Source of the DNA: an uncultured Rhodospirillales bacterium | GTDB taxonomy: Bacteria > Pseudomonadota > Alphaproteobacteria > Kiloniellales > Kiloniellaceae | DNA: 64,000 nucleotides | NCBI GenBank assembly: GCA_913060675.1 | Contig: CAJXUS010000019.1 | Location: 1 to 64,000, forward strand | Reading direction: 5' to 3' | Shown: one piece after another, positions 23,860 through 32,733 of the stretch | Position numbering within the stretch: the stretch's first letter is position 1 | How the letters are laid out: each line of letters begins with the position of its first letter | The notes under the pieces: model-generated | Databases searched by the model: none | Seen by the model: only the letters and a program-made list of their open reading frames with translations | What the model was told of the DNA's origin: nothing | Program-made: the position numbers and the translations under genes

Positions 23860-24390
23860 ATGCGTGGTTTTATTCTCTCAACAACCATACTTTTTACCTT
23901 GATCGCCAGTATTGGGATCGCAAGCATTAGCCTTGTCCAGGCCGTTGAACCTGATGAAGTGCTGGATAACCCTATATTAGAAGCAAGAGCACGTGAGATT
24001 TCAAAGGAAGTCCGTTGCCTGGTTTGTCAAAACGAACCGATTGATTCTTCCAATGCTGAGCTTGCAAAAGAATTGCGTATTGTCGTGCGAGAAAGACTTG
24101 TTGCCGGAGACAGTGACGATGATGTGAAAGATTATTTGTCTTCTCGTTATGGTGATTTTGTCCTCTTCCGCCCACCTTTCAAGGCCTCGACCTTTCTTCT
24201 ATGGTTTGGCCCTCTGTTGGTACTTGCAATTGGTATTATCGGGATCATCTTTTTCTTCCGGGGCAACCGTACCCAAAAAATTGCTGCTCCGCTGAGTGCT
24301 GAAGAACAGAACAAACTGCAACAGCTTCTACAAGACGGGCAGGAACCACCTCAAAAATTAAATAGTGATAACAAGGGAGAAGCATCATGA
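23860..24390 (+). CDS. ccmH: Cytochrome c maturation protein CcmH (CcmH/CycL type)
   Basis: 176 residues: signal peptide (to about residue 26), periplasmic three-helix domain with VRCLVCQNEPIDSSNAELAKELR containing the redox CxxC, and a C-terminal membrane helix (about 106-130). It handles apocytochrome c for haem ligation. FRPPFKASTFLLWFGPLL is a family signature. ATGA overlap with ccmI. Confidence 0.95.
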   Translation: MRGFILSTTILFTLIASIGIASISLVQAVEPDEVLDNPILEARAREISKEVRCLVCQNEPIDSSNAELAKELRIVVRERLVAGDSDDDVKDYLSSRYGDFVLFRPPFKASTFLLWFGPLLVLAIGIIGIIFFFRGNRTQKIAAPLSAEEQNKLQQLLQDGQEPPQKLNSDNKGEAS

Positions 24391-25619
24391 TTTTTTGGAT
24401 GCTCATAGGCCTTTTAACTGCGCTCTCTCTGTTAGTGCTCTTACGTCCCCTAATGACAACGCCGAGAAAAGCCCCTGCCAACACCGCTGAATCTGACCTT
24501 GCTGTCTACAAAGATCAGCTTAAAGAGATCGAACGTGACCTCAATGCAGGTAACCTAAGGGAATCTCAGGCTGATACGGCCCGAATTGAAATTCAACGCC
24601 GGATTCTTAACACCAGCCAAGAGCAATCGTCCTCCACCAAGGGAACCCCTTTATCCTCATCAGCAATTAAAATGGTCATTGGCCTGTTGACCGTTACGTT
24701 TCCCCTAGCTGGCATAATTCTGTACCTGGAACTCGGACAACCTGGAGTTCCAAGCATGCCCCTGGCCGAACGAAACATAGCAGCAGAACGGTCCTCCATT
24801 GCGCAACAGCAGAACGCATCAAGAAATGAAGAGATGATGGGGCTGGCGCAAAAGCTTGAGGAAAGACTAAATAACGATCCAACCAATTTGGAAGGCTGGA
24901 TGCTACTCGGCAGTACTTACGTTGAAATAGGTGCCTATTCTAAAGCCGAAAGTGCTTTTCGTCAGGCGATGGAAAATACACCTCCTTCAGCCATGGTCTA
25001 TGGCGCAGTCGCCGAGATGATCGTTGCCAAAGCAGAAGGTCAAGTCACATCAGAAGCCCTTTCCCTGTTTCAAAAATCTCTTGCACTCGACCCCAATGAT
25101 CCAAGGGGACTTTTTTACAGTGGACTGGCTCTGAGCCAGGCTGGTGAAAATGATAACGCACTTAAACTTTGGTTGAAATTGAGACAGGTAACTTTTGCCA
25201 ATGACCCCTGGCTTCAAGTTCTCGATGCCCAAATTGCAGATCTCGCAATTGGCTTGGCAATGAACCCTTCTGAGATCATTGCATCTGCCCCAGCTAAAGC
25301 TCCGCTTGAAAACCCAACACAAGAAACATCCGAGCAAGCAGGGCCAACTTCAGAAGAAATGGCCAGTGCGGCGGAACTAGGTGTTGAAGAACGTAACGAG
25401 ATGATCAATGGTATGGTTAACCGTTTGGCGGAAAGACTTAAAGAGTCTCCAAATGATCTTAATGGGTGGCTACAGCTTATACGCTCGTACCATACTCTGG
25501 GGCGCGTTCAAGAAATTGAATTCGCCTTGGCAAGTGCGGAAAATGCCGCTTTGCAACAACCCAATGTCGGCTTGGCACAGGATCAAATCATGAAGTTGAA
25601 ACAAGAGCTTGGTTTTTAA
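24387..25619 (+). CDS. ccmI: Cytochrome c maturation protein CcmI (CycH) with TPR domain
   Basis: 410 residues. Two N-terminal membrane helices (about 1-20 and 93-112) bracket a coiled-coil cytoplasmic loop (AVYKDQLKEIERDLNAGNL, family hallmark). The periplasmic part has TPR repeats (GWMLLGSTYVEIGAYSKAESAFRQAM, PRGLFYSGLALSQAGE and a last one near PNDLNGWLQLIRSYHTLGR). It chaperones the apocytochrome C-terminus to CcmFH. The region about 290-330 is low-complexity and Glu/Ala/Pro-rich. Last gene of the ccm cluster; no convincing terminator follows. Confidence 0.92.
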   Translation: MIFWMLIGLLTALSLLVLLRPLMTTPRKAPANTAESDLAVYKDQLKEIERDLNAGNLRESQADTARIEIQRRILNTSQEQSSSTKGTPLSSSAIKMVIGLLTVTFPLAGIILYLELGQPGVPSMPLAERNIAAERSSIAQQQNASRNEEMMGLAQKLEERLNNDPTNLEGWMLLGSTYVEIGAYSKAESAFRQAMENTPPSAMVYGAVAEMIVAKAEGQVTSEALSLFQKSLALDPNDPRGLFYSGLALSQAGENDNALKLWLKLRQVTFANDPWLQVLDAQIADLAIGLAMNPSEIIASAPAKAPLENPTQETSEQAGPTSEEMASAAELGVEERNEMINGMVNRLAERLKESPNDLNGWLQLIRSYHTLGRVQEIEFALASAENAALQQPNVGLAQDQIMKLKQELGF

Positions 25620-25684
25620 AAGCAGCTTTTATTTTAGCTCCTACAACAAACTGGACGTAGTTAATTGATCTCCCAACACGTAGC

Positions 25685-25748
25685 TTAGTGTTATTTTTAC
25701 TTTTCATATTGAAAAAATCACACTAACTTCATTAGGAAGAAATATAAT
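25685..25748 (+). promoter_or_regulatory. Dyad and -10 element upstream of the amino-acid ABC operon
   Basis: TTAGTGT (25685-25691) and ACACTAA (25720-25726) are exact inverses, and the symmetry continues inward into ATTTTT/AAAAAT with one mismatch. A perfect TATAAT follows at 25743-25748, 28 bases before the ATPase start, but no good -35 is visible; the right arm of the dyad sits there instead. This suggests an activator- or repressor-controlled promoter. Confidence 0.45.
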
Positions 25749-25776
25749 AGATAACTTAGTAATGGGGACATAACCT

Positions 25777-26574
25777 ATGGCGTCGAACGCCGCGGCTATG
25801 GTGGATAGTACACCTGCTCTTGTCTGTGATGATATACATAAGTCATTCGGCAACATTGAAGTCCTTAAGGGTGTTTCCCTGACAGCTCACCAAGGTGACG
25901 TTATTTCCATGCTGGGATCCAGTGGTTCCGGGAAAAGTACCTTTTTGCGTTGTATCAATCTGCTGGAAACACCGAACTCTGGTAAAGTTACTGTTGGTGG
26001 CGAACTCATCAACATGAAAACCACCAAGTCGGGTGAATATGTACCTACAGACCCCAAACAAATAGTTCGCATCCGGGCCAAACTCTCTATGGTCTTTCAG
26101 GGTTTTAACCTCTGGGCTCATATGACGGCACTGGAAAATATCATCGAAGCACCCGTTCACGTTCTTGGCCTCAGCAAAGCCGAAGCAACAGAGCGCGCGA
26201 ATGCAATGATGGAAAAAGTGGGCATCTACGAACGCAAAGATTATTACCCTGCGCATATGTCTGGTGGGCAGCAACAACGCGTAGCTATAGCAAGAGCCTT
26301 GGCTATGGATCCAGAAGTGATGCTTTTTGACGAACCTACTTCCGCTCTCGATCCTGAGCTTGTCGGTGAAGTCCTTAAAGTTATCCGGGATTTGGCTGAA
26401 GAAGGCCGCACCATGATTGTCGTTACCCATGAAATGGGATTTGCCCGCGAAGTATCCAACCAGACCCTCTTCTTGCATCAAGGGCGCATTGAAGAACAAG
26501 GGGATCCCCAAGAGATCTTTACAAATCCTCAATCTGAACGATTTAAACAGTTTATCGCTGGAAACTTGAAATAA
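25777..26574 (+). CDS. Polar amino acid ABC transporter ATPase (HisP/GlnQ type)
   Basis: 265 residues. Walker [14 protein letters not shown]-loop [12 protein letters not shown], signature [15 protein letters not shown], Walker [13 protein letters not shown] and the switch histidine VVTHEMGFA are all present. The insertion between Walker A and the Q-loop ([18 protein letters not shown]) is typical of HisP-like subunits for basic amino acids. It powers the importer formed with the two permeases downstream. First gene of a four-gene operon; the binding-protein gene begins 45 bases later. Confidence 0.93.
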   Translation: MASNAAAMVDSTPALVCDDIHKSFGNIEVLKGVSLTAHQGDVISMLGSSGSGKSTFLRCINLLETPNSGKVTVGGELINMKTTKSGEYVPTDPKQIVRIRAKLSMVFQGFNLWAHMTALENIIEAPVHVLGLSKAEATERANAMMEKVGIYERKDYYPAHMSGGQQQRVAIARALAMDPEVMLFDEPTSALDPELVGEVLKVIRDLAEEGRTMIVVTHEMGFAREVSNQTLFLHQGRIEEQGDPQEIFTNPQSERFKQFIAGNLK

Positions 26575-26619
26575 TAAAAATAAAATAAAACCATAAAAAC
26601 ACAATTAGGGAGCTTATAA

Positions 26620-27381
26620 ATGAAAAAATTCCTCATTACGGCTGTTGCAGCCGCTATGACCTTTACAGCAGGTTCTGTATCTGCTGATGATCTGCGCATC
26701 GGTGTAGAGGGCGCTTACCCTCCATTCAGCAGCATCGATACGAACGGAAACGTCGTTGGTTTCGACATTGATATCGCAAACGCACTTTGCGAAGAAATGA
26801 AAGCCAACTGCACTATGGTTGTCCAAGATTGGGACGGTATTATTCCAGCTCTGAATGCCAAAAAATATCACGCGATCATCGCCTCCATGTCTATTACTGA
26901 AGAGCGTAAAAAGAAGGTAGATTTCTCTGAGAAATACTACAATTCACCTGCGCGTTTTCTTCGTAAAAAAGGTTCTGGCATTGAAATCACTGCAGAGGGC
27001 ATGAAGGGTAAAGCTGTTGGCGTTCAACGTGGCACCATCCACGACACTTTCATTACCGCTGAATTCCCAGACACTGAAATCAAACGCTACGGCACACAGG
27101 ACGAGGCATATCTTGATATTGCCGCTGGTCGCGTAGATCTTCTTATTGCAGATTCCATTGCTATGGATGACGGGTTTGTTAAAACACCTGCAGGTAAAGA
27201 TTTCGAACTATTTGGCCCTTCTTATAACGACCCTAAATACTTCGGCGTTGGTGCTGGTATTGCGGTTCGTAAAACAGACACCGATCTTCGTGATCGTTTC
27301 TCTGCTGCAATCAAAGCCATCCGTGCAAACGGTGTCTACAAAGCGATCAACGACAAGTACTTCGACACAGACATCTACTAG
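26620..27381 (+). CDS. Periplasmic amino-acid-binding protein (HisJ/ArgT-like)
   Basis: 253 residues with a cleavable signal peptide (MKKFLITAVAAAMTFTAGSVSA, cut near residue 22). Mature family motifs: LRIGVEGAYPPFSSID, GFDIDIANALCEEM, WDGIIPALNAKKYHAIIASMSITEERKKKVDFSEKYY, and AAGRVDLLIADS. Closest in style to lysine/arginine/ornithine/histidine binders. GGGAG lies ahead of the ATG. It is followed by a hairpin that may cap its mRNA and give more binding protein than permease. Confidence 0.92.
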   Translation: MKKFLITAVAAAMTFTAGSVSADDLRIGVEGAYPPFSSIDTNGNVVGFDIDIANALCEEMKANCTMVVQDWDGIIPALNAKKYHAIIASMSITEERKKKVDFSEKYYNSPARFLRKKGSGIEITAEGMKGKAVGVQRGTIHDTFITAEFPDTEIKRYGTQDEAYLDIAAGRVDLLIADSIAMDDGFVKTPAGKDFELFGPSYNDPKYFGVGAGIAVRKTDTDLRDRFSAAIKAIRANGVYKAINDKYFDTDIY

Positions 27382-27429
27382 GATTTTCGATGGGTACTTC
27401 CATCACTAAATCACAGTAAAAACTCTAAG

Positions 27430-27466
27430 AGCACCGCTAGAAGTCAAACTCTAGTGGTGCTTTTTA
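27430..27466 (+). terminator. Intergenic terminator/attenuator after the binding-protein gene
   Basis: AGCACCGCTAGA (27430-27441) pairs with TCTAGTGGTGCT (27450-27461), eleven or twelve bases with one G-T, followed by TTTTT. Located inside the operon between the binding-protein and permease genes, so it probably acts as a partial terminator and 3' mRNA stabiliser. Confidence 0.75.
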
Positions 27467-27507
27467 TAGAGGCCTGCTTCAAACAGGCGAACAACCGGAA
27501 TTAAAAA

Positions 27508-28296
27508 ATGATTGATCTTGGTGGCTACGGCTTCAGTATCCTGGTAACAGGTGCAAGCATAACTGTTTCAATTGCAATTGCTTCACTTATAATCGCTTGC
27601 ATACTCGGCATGATGTCTGCTTTAGCAAGATTATCTAACAGCCGCGTGGCGCGCGCTGTATCGACCAGTTACTCGACACTTATTCGGGGTGTACCAGATT
27701 TGGTTTTGATGCTTCTGATATTCTTTGGCGGTCAGGTTTTCATAAATAACTTACCTGAGAACCTCTTAAATCTCGTTTCAATGTTTGGAGATTTACCAGG
27801 CATTAAAGGAACAGTCGTCGACAGTAGTGACCACTTAAGAACTCTTGCTCAGCCGTATCTTGATTGGGGTTATATAGATATTAACCCCTTTATCGCTGGG
27901 GTGATCACTGTCGGGTTTATCTTTGGCGCTTACATGGGCGAAACATTTCGCGGGGCAATTTTAGCTGTCGATCGCGGCATGCTCGAAGCTGGCACCGCTT
28001 ACGGCATGACGAAATTTCAAATCACACGACGCATTCTTTTCCCCCAGATGGTGCGGCATGCCCTTCCTGGGTTTGGAAATAATTGGCTCGTATTGATGAA
28101 AGCCACGGCAATTGTCTCGATAATCGGTCTCGATGACATGGTTAGAAAAGCTGGCTTGGCCGCAGGAGCAACACGCCAACCCTTTAAATTTTATCTAACA
28201 GCTGCCGTAGCGTTTCTTATATTCACCACAGTATCCATTTGGTTACAGAAGATAGCTGAGAAAAAATATTCTGTCGGTGTAAGGAGTGCTCTCTAA
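27508..28296 (+). CDS. Amino acid ABC transporter permease (HisQ-like)
   Basis: 262 residues, about five membrane helices, with the EAA motif region MLEAGTAYGMTKFQITRRILFPQMVRHALPGFGNNWLVLMKATAIVSIIGL. Membrane half-channel of the importer. There is an unusually long periplasmic stretch around residues 75-110. Its TAA overlaps the next ATG (TAATG), coupling the two permeases. Confidence 0.92.
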   Translation: MIDLGGYGFSILVTGASITVSIAIASLIIACILGMMSALARLSNSRVARAVSTSYSTLIRGVPDLVLMLLIFFGGQVFINNLPENLLNLVSMFGDLPGIKGTVVDSSDHLRTLAQPYLDWGYIDINPFIAGVITVGFIFGAYMGETFRGAILAVDRGMLEAGTAYGMTKFQITRRILFPQMVRHALPGFGNNWLVLMKATAIVSIIGLDDMVRKAGLAAGATRQPFKFYLTAAVAFLIFTTVSIWLQKIAEKKYSVGVRSAL

Positions 28297-29009
28297 TGGA
28301 TCTTCAAATCATTTGGGATGAACTGCCCCTTTATTTTGACGGCCTTCTCTTAACCGTACAGCTTGTCCCATTGGCACTTGCGATTGGGTTTGTGCTCGCC
28401 ATACCGCTGGCGATAATGCGGCTTTCGAAAAACCCTTTCATCAATTTTCCAGTATTTGCATTTACCTACGCTTTCAGAGGCACTCCGTTAATCGTACAAC
28501 TATTTCTACTTTACTATGGTGTTGGTCAATTTGAAGGCTACAGCGAACTCGCGAAGGAATTTTCATTTCTTAAAGGGGCATACTTTTTCGCACTCGCGGG
28601 CTTCACATTAAATACAGCAGCCTATACGACTGAGATTTTTCGTGGCGCAATGGCACAAACATCCTTTGGGGAAGTTGAGGCCGCTAAAGCTTGTGGGATG
28701 AGCCAAAGTCTAATCTTTAGACGCATCATTATCCCAAGTGCCTTACGTAGAGCTCTACCTGCCTATTCAAACGAAGTTATCTTCATGCTTCACGGTAGTG
28801 CCCTTGCAAGTACAATAACACTGGTTGATTTAACCGGAGCTGCAAGAATTGTCATGTCCCGGTATTACGCCCCCTATGAAGCCTTTATCACTGCAGGTGT
28901 GTTCTATTTCTTTTTGACGTTTGCTTTCATTTGGGTGTTTCGTCAGCTCGAAAATCACTACAACCGACACCTCAAACGACGAGAAGAAACCATACAGGTC
29001 GTAACCTGA
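28296..29009 (+). CDS. Amino acid ABC transporter permease (HisM-like)
   Basis: 237 residues, second membrane half-channel. AYTTEIFRGAMAQTSFGEVEAAKACGMSQSL followed by RRIIIPSALRRALPAYSNEVIFMLHGSALASTITLVDLTGAARI is the HisM-type coupling region. It overlaps the preceding permease stop by one base and is followed 22 bases later by a strong terminator, which closes the operon. Confidence 0.93.
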   Translation: MDLQIIWDELPLYFDGLLLTVQLVPLALAIGFVLAIPLAIMRLSKNPFINFPVFAFTYAFRGTPLIVQLFLLYYGVGQFEGYSELAKEFSFLKGAYFFALAGFTLNTAAYTTEIFRGAMAQTSFGEVEAAKACGMSQSLIFRRIIIPSALRRALPAYSNEVIFMLHGSALASTITLVDLTGAARIVMSRYYAPYEAFITAGVFYFFLTFAFIWVFRQLENHYNRHLKRREETIQVVT

Positions 29010-29031
29010 GTAGAACCAAGAAACGACGTAT

Positions 29032-29066
29032 AAAAAGGGGGTTGGCTATGCAGCCCCCTTTTTTAT
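29032..29066 (+). terminator. Intrinsic terminator of the amino-acid ABC operon
   Basis: AAAAAGGGGG (29032-29041) pairs with CCCCCTTTTT (about 29054-29063), with TGG/GCA adding partial pairing, and T-rich DNA follows. Confidence 0.85.
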
Positions 29067-29239
29067 TTTCTTTTTTTGCAGATAACCTACATCCGGAACT
29101 TTGCCCTCATAGGTATACACTCCTAAACTTGCCTATATTTACGCTTAAATGCACAAGTCATTACAATCAAAGAGAGATTTTTAACGCATACAATCCACTC
29201 GCAAGAGCCTTGCTCAACCAATGAGTGATACGTTCTTTT

Positions 29240-29272
29240 ACTAAATTGCGATTTAGTTTAAGATATTGTTTA
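29240..29272. promoter_or_regulatory. Perfect palindrome and CtrA-like half sites upstream of the unknown gene at 29386
   Basis: The gap 29010-29385 contains no convincing gene. ACTAAAT (29240-29246) and ATTTAGT (29251-29257) form a perfect 18-base palindrome. It runs into TTAA (29258-29261), seven bases, TTTA (29269-29272), one mismatch from the CtrA consensus TTAA-N7-TTAA. Function is inferred only. Confidence 0.35.
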
Positions 29273-29385
29273 CCTAACCTTGTGTTATCATGACCATAAC
29301 AAATCTCTTAGGGTGCTTTTTTATACATGATTAATGGTTAAATTCGTATACTCAGTAACAATTAAGAAAGTGATTTTTAATAACA

Positions 29386-30015
29386 ATGATTGTTAATGGG
29401 GAACTTGCTGTAGAAATGAATGTAAGCAAAGTGGATCTCGATAGTATCAGGGCTCAGCTTCCTGGGTCCAATATTGATGAAAAATCCTTTTTAGCTACTG
29501 ACTACCTCAATCATCTCAATGAAGCTGTTATGATGCTCGAAATGGTGCCCGATATGCCTGACCTATTTGAAGAGGTGCAGGCTTGGCAACCAAAAACTTA
29601 CCAACAACATTTTCTTGATAGCAGTTTCCAGGCAAAAGACCTCGCCATCTCTGCATACGAAGCCGCTCCACCTGAATTTCGTCAGCCTTTCGATAAAGCG
29701 ATTGATATGGCTGATAAAGGAATTTTGGACAGTAGAGATGCAATAGAGCAAGCCCTTGCCGCTGGTGATCAGGTTTCCATCGCTGCACTCGTCCCAGATG
29801 CCTCGACACACATCCGCCATATGATCGATATTGCCAGCGCAGTTATTCACGGCAACCCTAACGTATTACCTGCCGACAAAGTCATGGAAATAGATATGGA
29901 CTGGCAAGCCACGCTCTCTGGCAACATGATGGCTGGAGGTATGGCCGTGGAAGAGGAAGAAGAAATTGATATTGCAGCTATGGGGCAAGATGACATCGAC
30001 GCCCTATTTGATTAA
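29386..30015 (+). CDS. Unknown acidic protein with a FliM-like C-terminal peptide
   Basis: 209 residues, acidic, no signal peptide or membrane helix, predicted mostly helical. I do not recognise the main body. The C-terminus is a run of glutamates followed by GQDDIDALFD, which closely resembles the SQDEIDALL peptide at the N-terminus of FliM that binds phospho-CheY; similar short peptides occur in other chemotaxis-related proteins. That suggests an interaction with a response regulator or the flagellar switch, but nothing else here is chemotactic. The start is uncertain: the ATG at 29386 or the one at 29416, both with weak ribosome sites. It is flanked by the amino-acid ABC operon and mscS, each with its own signals, so it is probably transcribed alone. 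Confidence 0.65.
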   Translation: MIVNGELAVEMNVSKVDLDSIRAQLPGSNIDEKSFLATDYLNHLNEAVMMLEMVPDMPDLFEEVQAWQPKTYQQHFLDSSFQAKDLAISAYEAAPPEFRQPFDKAIDMADKGILDSRDAIEQALAAGDQVSIAALVPDASTHIRHMIDIASAVIHGNPNVLPADKVMEIDMDWQATLSGNMMAGGMAVEEEEEIDIAAMGQDDIDALFD

Positions 30016-30192
30016 CCGATACCTTTCCCTCGCTACTTGCTTCTTGGCTTGCTTCTTCTCTTCTTCTTTATAAACGGACTCTTTTGGCCCGTTGGAATCA
30101 ATACTGCTGTTAACGAGAAAAACTCTAAATCACAGCCTTGACGTCAGCCGTTTCCCTCAGCACACTCCCCGCGCGTGTTAAGAGGAGAACTC

Positions 30193-31353
30193 ATGCAAGA
30201 TTTATCCAAATTCTGGGACATTACAGTCGAAGTTTGGTCCAAAGGTGTATTCGGCATTGATATCGGGCAAATATTAACCGCCATCGGGATCTTTATTGGC
30301 TTCATAATTATTCGGGGCCTTTTTTCTCGCCTAGTGATCAATCGCCTCAAGGCGATAGCAAGCCGTACTAAAAATTCGGTGGATGATCAGGCTCTCGAGG
30401 CTCTCGAAGGTCCTATCCGCATGATCCCCGTAGCTCTCGGGGTATTCTTATCACTCGATTACCTTGATCTTAGCGGTGAAGCTGCAAAATTAGGTAGTAA
30501 TTTTGTCCGCTCCCTCATCGCCTACACACTTTTCTACGCCGTCTATAAGCTTATAGATCCCCTTGATTTCCTCCTGCATCGCTTTACCACCGTTCTCACC
30601 AGCATTATGGTTGACTGGATCATCAAGGCCCTCAAAATCATTGTCGTCCTTCTGGGGATAGCCAGTATTCTCGAGCTTTGGGGCATCAACGTTGGAGCAA
30701 TCATTGCTGGACTTGGCCTCTTTGGTGTCGCAGTCGCGCTAGGGGCTCAGGATTTATTTAAAAACCTCATCGCCGGCATTCTCATTATTGCTGAAAAACG
30801 TTTTAGTCGGGGCGACTGGGTTAGTATCGAAGGTGTCGTTGAAGGTACCGTAGAAGACATTGGGTTTCGCTCTACCCGGATCAGACGCTTTGACAAGGCA
30901 CCAGTATATGTGCCTAACGCAAAGCTCGCAGATAATGCCGTTATTAACTTTTCAAAAATGACCAACCGTAGGATTTACTGGAAAATTGGTCTTGAGTATG
31001 ACACCACCAGCGCCCAACTGAGACAGGTTGTTAAAGAGATCAAAGATCACATCCGTAACAACCCGGATTTTGAAACAGATGATACCCGGGCAACAACCTT
31101 GGTCAACGTCGACAATTTCAACAGCTCATCAATTGACATCATGATCTATTGCTTCACCAAGACCACCAATTGGGGTGTTTGGATGAATGTAAAAGAAGAC
31201 TTTGCCTTAACCCTAAAAGAGATTGTTGAGAACAACGGCACAGCCTTTGCTTTCCCGACCTCAACGCTTCACGTTGCCTCCTTACCCGAGGCACCAGGGC
31301 AAGTCGGCAACCTTCCAGGTCTTACGCCAGAGACACCGTTGAACAAAGGTTAG
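30193..31353 (+). CDS. MscS-family mechanosensitive channel
   Basis: 386 residues, inner membrane. N-terminal helices (about 15-40, 75-120, 138-165), then the MscS pore helix and beta domain: GLGLFGVAVALGAQDLFKNLIAGILIIAEKRFSRGDWV, followed by GTVEDIGFRSTRIRRFDKAPVYVPNAKLADNAVINFS, the Pfam MscS core. Releases solutes on hypo-osmotic shock. I start at the ATG 30193 because AGAGGAG lies at 30181-30187; a GTG at 30175 is in frame but would contain that site. A strong convergent terminator follows. Confidence 0.92.
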   Translation: MQDLSKFWDITVEVWSKGVFGIDIGQILTAIGIFIGFIIIRGLFSRLVINRLKAIASRTKNSVDDQALEALEGPIRMIPVALGVFLSLDYLDLSGEAAKLGSNFVRSLIAYTLFYAVYKLIDPLDFLLHRFTTVLTSIMVDWIIKALKIIVVLLGIASILELWGINVGAIIAGLGLFGVAVALGAQDLFKNLIAGILIIAEKRFSRGDWVSIEGVVEGTVEDIGFRSTRIRRFDKAPVYVPNAKLADNAVINFSKMTNRRIYWKIGLEYDTTSAQLRQVVKEIKDHIRNNPDFETDDTRATTLVNVDNFNSSSIDIMIYCFTKTTNWGVWMNVKEDFALTLKEIVENNGTAFAFPTSTLHVASLPEAPGQVGNLPGLTPETPLNKG

Positions 31354-31405
31354 CTTAGGCTCAGGCAGCTTGTCTGTTCTGATCACAATATACGTATTTG
31401 TTTTT

Positions 31406-31436
31406 AGGCCCTCAAGTTATTGAGGGCCTTTATCTT
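31406..31436. terminator. Intrinsic terminator shared by mscS and creA
   Basis: AGGCCCTCAA (31406-31415) and TTGAGGGCCT (31420-31429), perfect ten-base stem with a GTTA loop. T-rich DNA on the right side and an A-run on the left make it work in both directions between convergent genes. Confidence 0.85.
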
Positions 31437-31437
31437 T

Positions 31438-31926
31438 TTAGCTCTTTGCCCACGGCATAATAGGTACTGAAGTAATAGAGTTCTTCGGGCTGCCTTCAAT
31501 CAACTTGTCGCTATAGACAAGATAGACCAATACATTACGTTTTTTGTCGAAGAAGCGAACCACTTGCATCGACTTGAACACAAGAGAAGTACGTTGAGTG
31601 AAAACCTCTTCTCCGTCCTTAAGCTCTTCCCTGAATTTGATTGGGCCGATTTGCCGACAGGCAATAGAAGCGTCGGCGGTGTCTTCGGCCAATCCAACCG
31701 CTCCAGAAATCCCCCCCGTTTTTGCGCGGCTTAGATGGCAGGCTACACCCTCGACCTTAGGGTCATCGAACGCTTCAATCACAATTTTATGGTTGGGGCC
31801 AACCCATTTAAAAACGGTATCAACAGAGCCAATTTCTTCTGCAGAAAGTGGGGTAATGAAAATCGTAACCAGACTCATTATCAAGGTCATTTTTTTCAAT
31901 AATGTTTCTGAGAAAAATCGATACAT
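31438..31926 (-). CDS. creA: CreA-family periplasmic protein
   Basis: 162 residues. A signal peptide (hydrophobic to about residue 28, ending SAEE) precedes the CreA domain: [43 protein letters not shown], then [19 protein letters not shown], nearly the whole protein. The two cysteines in VACHLS and IACRQ are conserved in the family. The molecular role of CreA is not established. It is convergent with mscS and 41 bases downstream of tag, possibly cotranscribed with it. Confidence 0.9.
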   Translation of the reverse strand: MYRFFSETLLKKMTLIMSLVTIFITPLSAEEIGSVDTVFKWVGPNHKIVIEAFDDPKVEGVACHLSRAKTGGISGAVGLAEDTADASIACRQIGPIKFREELKDGEEVFTQRTSLVFKSMQVVRFFDKKRNVLVYLVYSDKLIEGSPKNSITSVPIMPWAKS

Positions 31927-31966
31927 TCTAGCCTCATAATAAATAGAACAATTTTATTGGGGTACA

Positions 31967-32578
31967 TTAACCGCGCGAGATAACTTCCTCATGGCGGAAA
32001 CAACTCGTCACATGATCATTTACCATTCCGCATGCCTGCATATAGGCATAACAAATGGTTGGGCCAACAAATTTAAACCCCTTTTTCTTTAAAAGTTTGG
32101 ACAACTGTTCTGATTCAAGTGTGGATGCAGGGATATCGCCCAATTCAGGCCAAGTATTAGTGAGACTCTTGCCTCCAACAACAGACCAAACCAAGTTCGA
32201 AAAAGCGCCTTCGCCCTCTTTCATGATTTCAATCCAGGCTTTGGCGTTTGAAATCACAGAATTTATCTTCAGTCGATTGCGAATAAGGCCGGTATCCGTC
32301 ATCAACTTTTCAACGTCCTGCTCCGTAAACGCGATGATTGCCTCAGGCTCAAAACCAGCAAACGCTGCTCTGTAGTTTTCGCGTTTACGTAAAATTGTAA
32401 TCCAGGACAATCCGGCTTGCGCGCCCTCAAGGATCAACATCTCAAAAAGTTTTTGATCATCTGTTATAGGAACACCCCACTCCTGATCATGATAGTCGAG
32501 ATAGAGCGGATCATCACTTACCCAGCCACAACGCACTGGTTCTTCAGATATATCTCCCAACTTGCCCCCCGTTAGCAT
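31967..32578 (-). CDS. tag: DNA-3-methyladenine glycosylase I
   Basis: 203 residues. Base-excision enzyme removing 3-methyladenine. RCGWV, YHDQEWGVP, KLFEMLILEGAQAGLSWITILRKRENYRAAF (substrate pocket with conserved glutamate and tryptophan) and KKKGFKFVGPTICYAYMQACGMVNDHVTSCFRH with the C-terminal zinc ligands are present. The zinc site (Cys near residue 17, His near 30, His and Cys near the end) is complete. Upstream of creA on the same strand. Confidence 0.96.
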   Translation of the reverse strand: MLTGGKLGDISEEPVRCGWVSDDPLYLDYHDQEWGVPITDDQKLFEMLILEGAQAGLSWITILRKRENYRAAFAGFEPEAIIAFTEQDVEKLMTDTGLIRNRLKINSVISNAKAWIEIMKEGEGAFSNLVWSVVGGKSLTNTWPELGDIPASTLESEQLSKLLKKKGFKFVGPTICYAYMQACGMVNDHVTSCFRHEEVISRG

Positions 32579-32733
32579 TCTTTCAGTTCCTCTTGGCTAA
32601 GAGTATTCATTGTCTCAGTGCAATAATCCACATTGGTTTGTGCAACGGCCAATAGGTTTACAAAATATTGATAACCAGATAATCAATCCCTATCTAGAGC
32701 CCAAGTCTAACCGTTAGTTATATAGGATGGTAA

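Noticed and set aside
25843..26604. Long minus-strand open frame opposite the ABC ATPase gene
   Set aside because: Antisense to conserved Walker and signature motifs; the translation is His/Phe/Cys-rich with no recognisable domain.
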